DNA of 6,841 nt from Pseudomonadota bacterium (GTDB lineage: Bacteria > Pseudomonadota > Alphaproteobacteria > Rhizobiales > Beijerinckiaceae), in the NCBI GenBank assembly GCA_021812505.1, contig JAKANG010000075.1:1-6841 (forward strand). The letters are read 5' to 3'. Within the stretch, counting starts at the first letter, position 1. Every line of letters starts with the position of its first letter. Position numbers and translations under genes: made by a program. The notes beneath the pieces were generated by a model. That model saw nothing but the letters and a program-made list of their open reading frames with translations. It made no database searches and had not been told where the DNA came from. Of this stretch, positions 6,603-6,841 are shown one piece after another.

Positions 6603-6841
6603 ATGATCGGCATGGTGCTAGTGACGCATGGCCATCTGGCGACGGAGTTTCGCGCGGCGTTGGAGCATGTTTGCGGACCGCAGTCGCAACTGGCGACGAT
6701 CACCATCGGACCCGAGGACGAAATGGAAAGTCGCCGCAAGGACATCATCGACGCCATTTCCCAGGTCGATTCGGGCTCGGGCGTCGTCATTCTGACCGAT
6801 ATGTTCGGCGGAAGCCCGTCCAATCTCGCGATTTCGGTTAT
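6603..6841 (+). CDS. PTS EIIA component, mannose (EIIA-Man/ManX) family, 3' end outside window
   Basis: 79 codons are visible before the window edge. The N-terminus MIGMVLVTHGHLATEFRAAL carries the phospho-histidine H9 in VTHG. Later TIGPEDEMESRRKDIIDAI and VVILTDMFGGSPSNLAISV match the conserved EIIA-Man core (LTDMFGGTPSN). In alphaproteobacteria this protein, often called PtsM or ManX, accepts phosphate from HPr without a cognate sugar permease and acts as a regulator. HPr is usually encoded just downstream, beyond this window. An in-frame GTG two codons earlier (6597) has AGGA (6587-6590) at six bases, against twelve for the ATG at 6603, so the true start could be either. The frame is open to the last base. 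Confidence 0.9.
   Translation, partial: MIGMVLVTHGHLATEFRAALEHVCGPQSQLATITIGPEDEMESRRKDIIDAISQVDSGSGVVILTDMFGGSPSNLAISV

Noticed and set aside
6458..6841. Open frame from the ATG at 6458 running through the hprK-EIIA gap
   Set aside because: It continues out of frame through the EIIA gene to the window edge, is Arg/Gly-rich and has no ribosome-binding site or recognisable motif.

Overview
The window is GC-rich chromosomal DNA with the gene order of an alphaproteobacterium of the order Hyphomicrobiales (Rhizobiales). The evidence is a conserved block: pckA, a ChvI/BvrR-type response regulator, a ChvG/BvrS-type sensor kinase, a short single-domain HPr kinase (hprK) and a mannose-family PTS EIIA gene. 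I cannot fix the genus. A free-living methylotroph or phototroph relative (Beijerinckiaceae/Methylocystaceae-like) is a guess only.

Layout: 1-167 (+) is the C-terminal end of a phosphate acetyl/butyryltransferase, cut by the window edge. It converges on a small acidic protein gene (220-504, -), and a strong hairpin lies between their 3' ends. A 230-bp AT-richer gap (505-733) holds the upstream region of the small gene and the intrinsic terminator of pckA. pckA (734-2347, -) encodes ATP-dependent PEP carboxykinase. After a 137-bp gap comes a split-barrel flavin/heme-type protein with a C-terminal DUF2470-like domain (2485-3249, -). A 106-bp divergent promoter region separates it from the rightward cluster chvI (3356-4051), chvG (4074-5918), hprK (5927-6412) and an EIIA gene (6603 to the edge). 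These are tightly packed except for a 190-bp GC-rich, palindrome-bearing gap before the EIIA gene.

How the genes work together: ChvG senses an envelope or acid-type signal in the periplasm and phosphorylates ChvI. HprK would phosphorylate the serine of HPr, and the EIIA is the output protein of an incomplete, regulatory PTS whose phosphate comes from PEP. PckA makes PEP from oxaloacetate, so the locus puts PEP supply, PEP-driven signalling and an envelope-stress two-component system side by side. This arrangement is known in rhizobia and Brucella, so the block as a whole is not new. The less ordinary points are local: the start sites of chvG and hprK, the palindromes before the EIIA gene, the palindromic AT element between the divergent genes, and the poorly characterised small protein at 220-504. 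I found no mobile element, CRISPR array, tRNA or rRNA.
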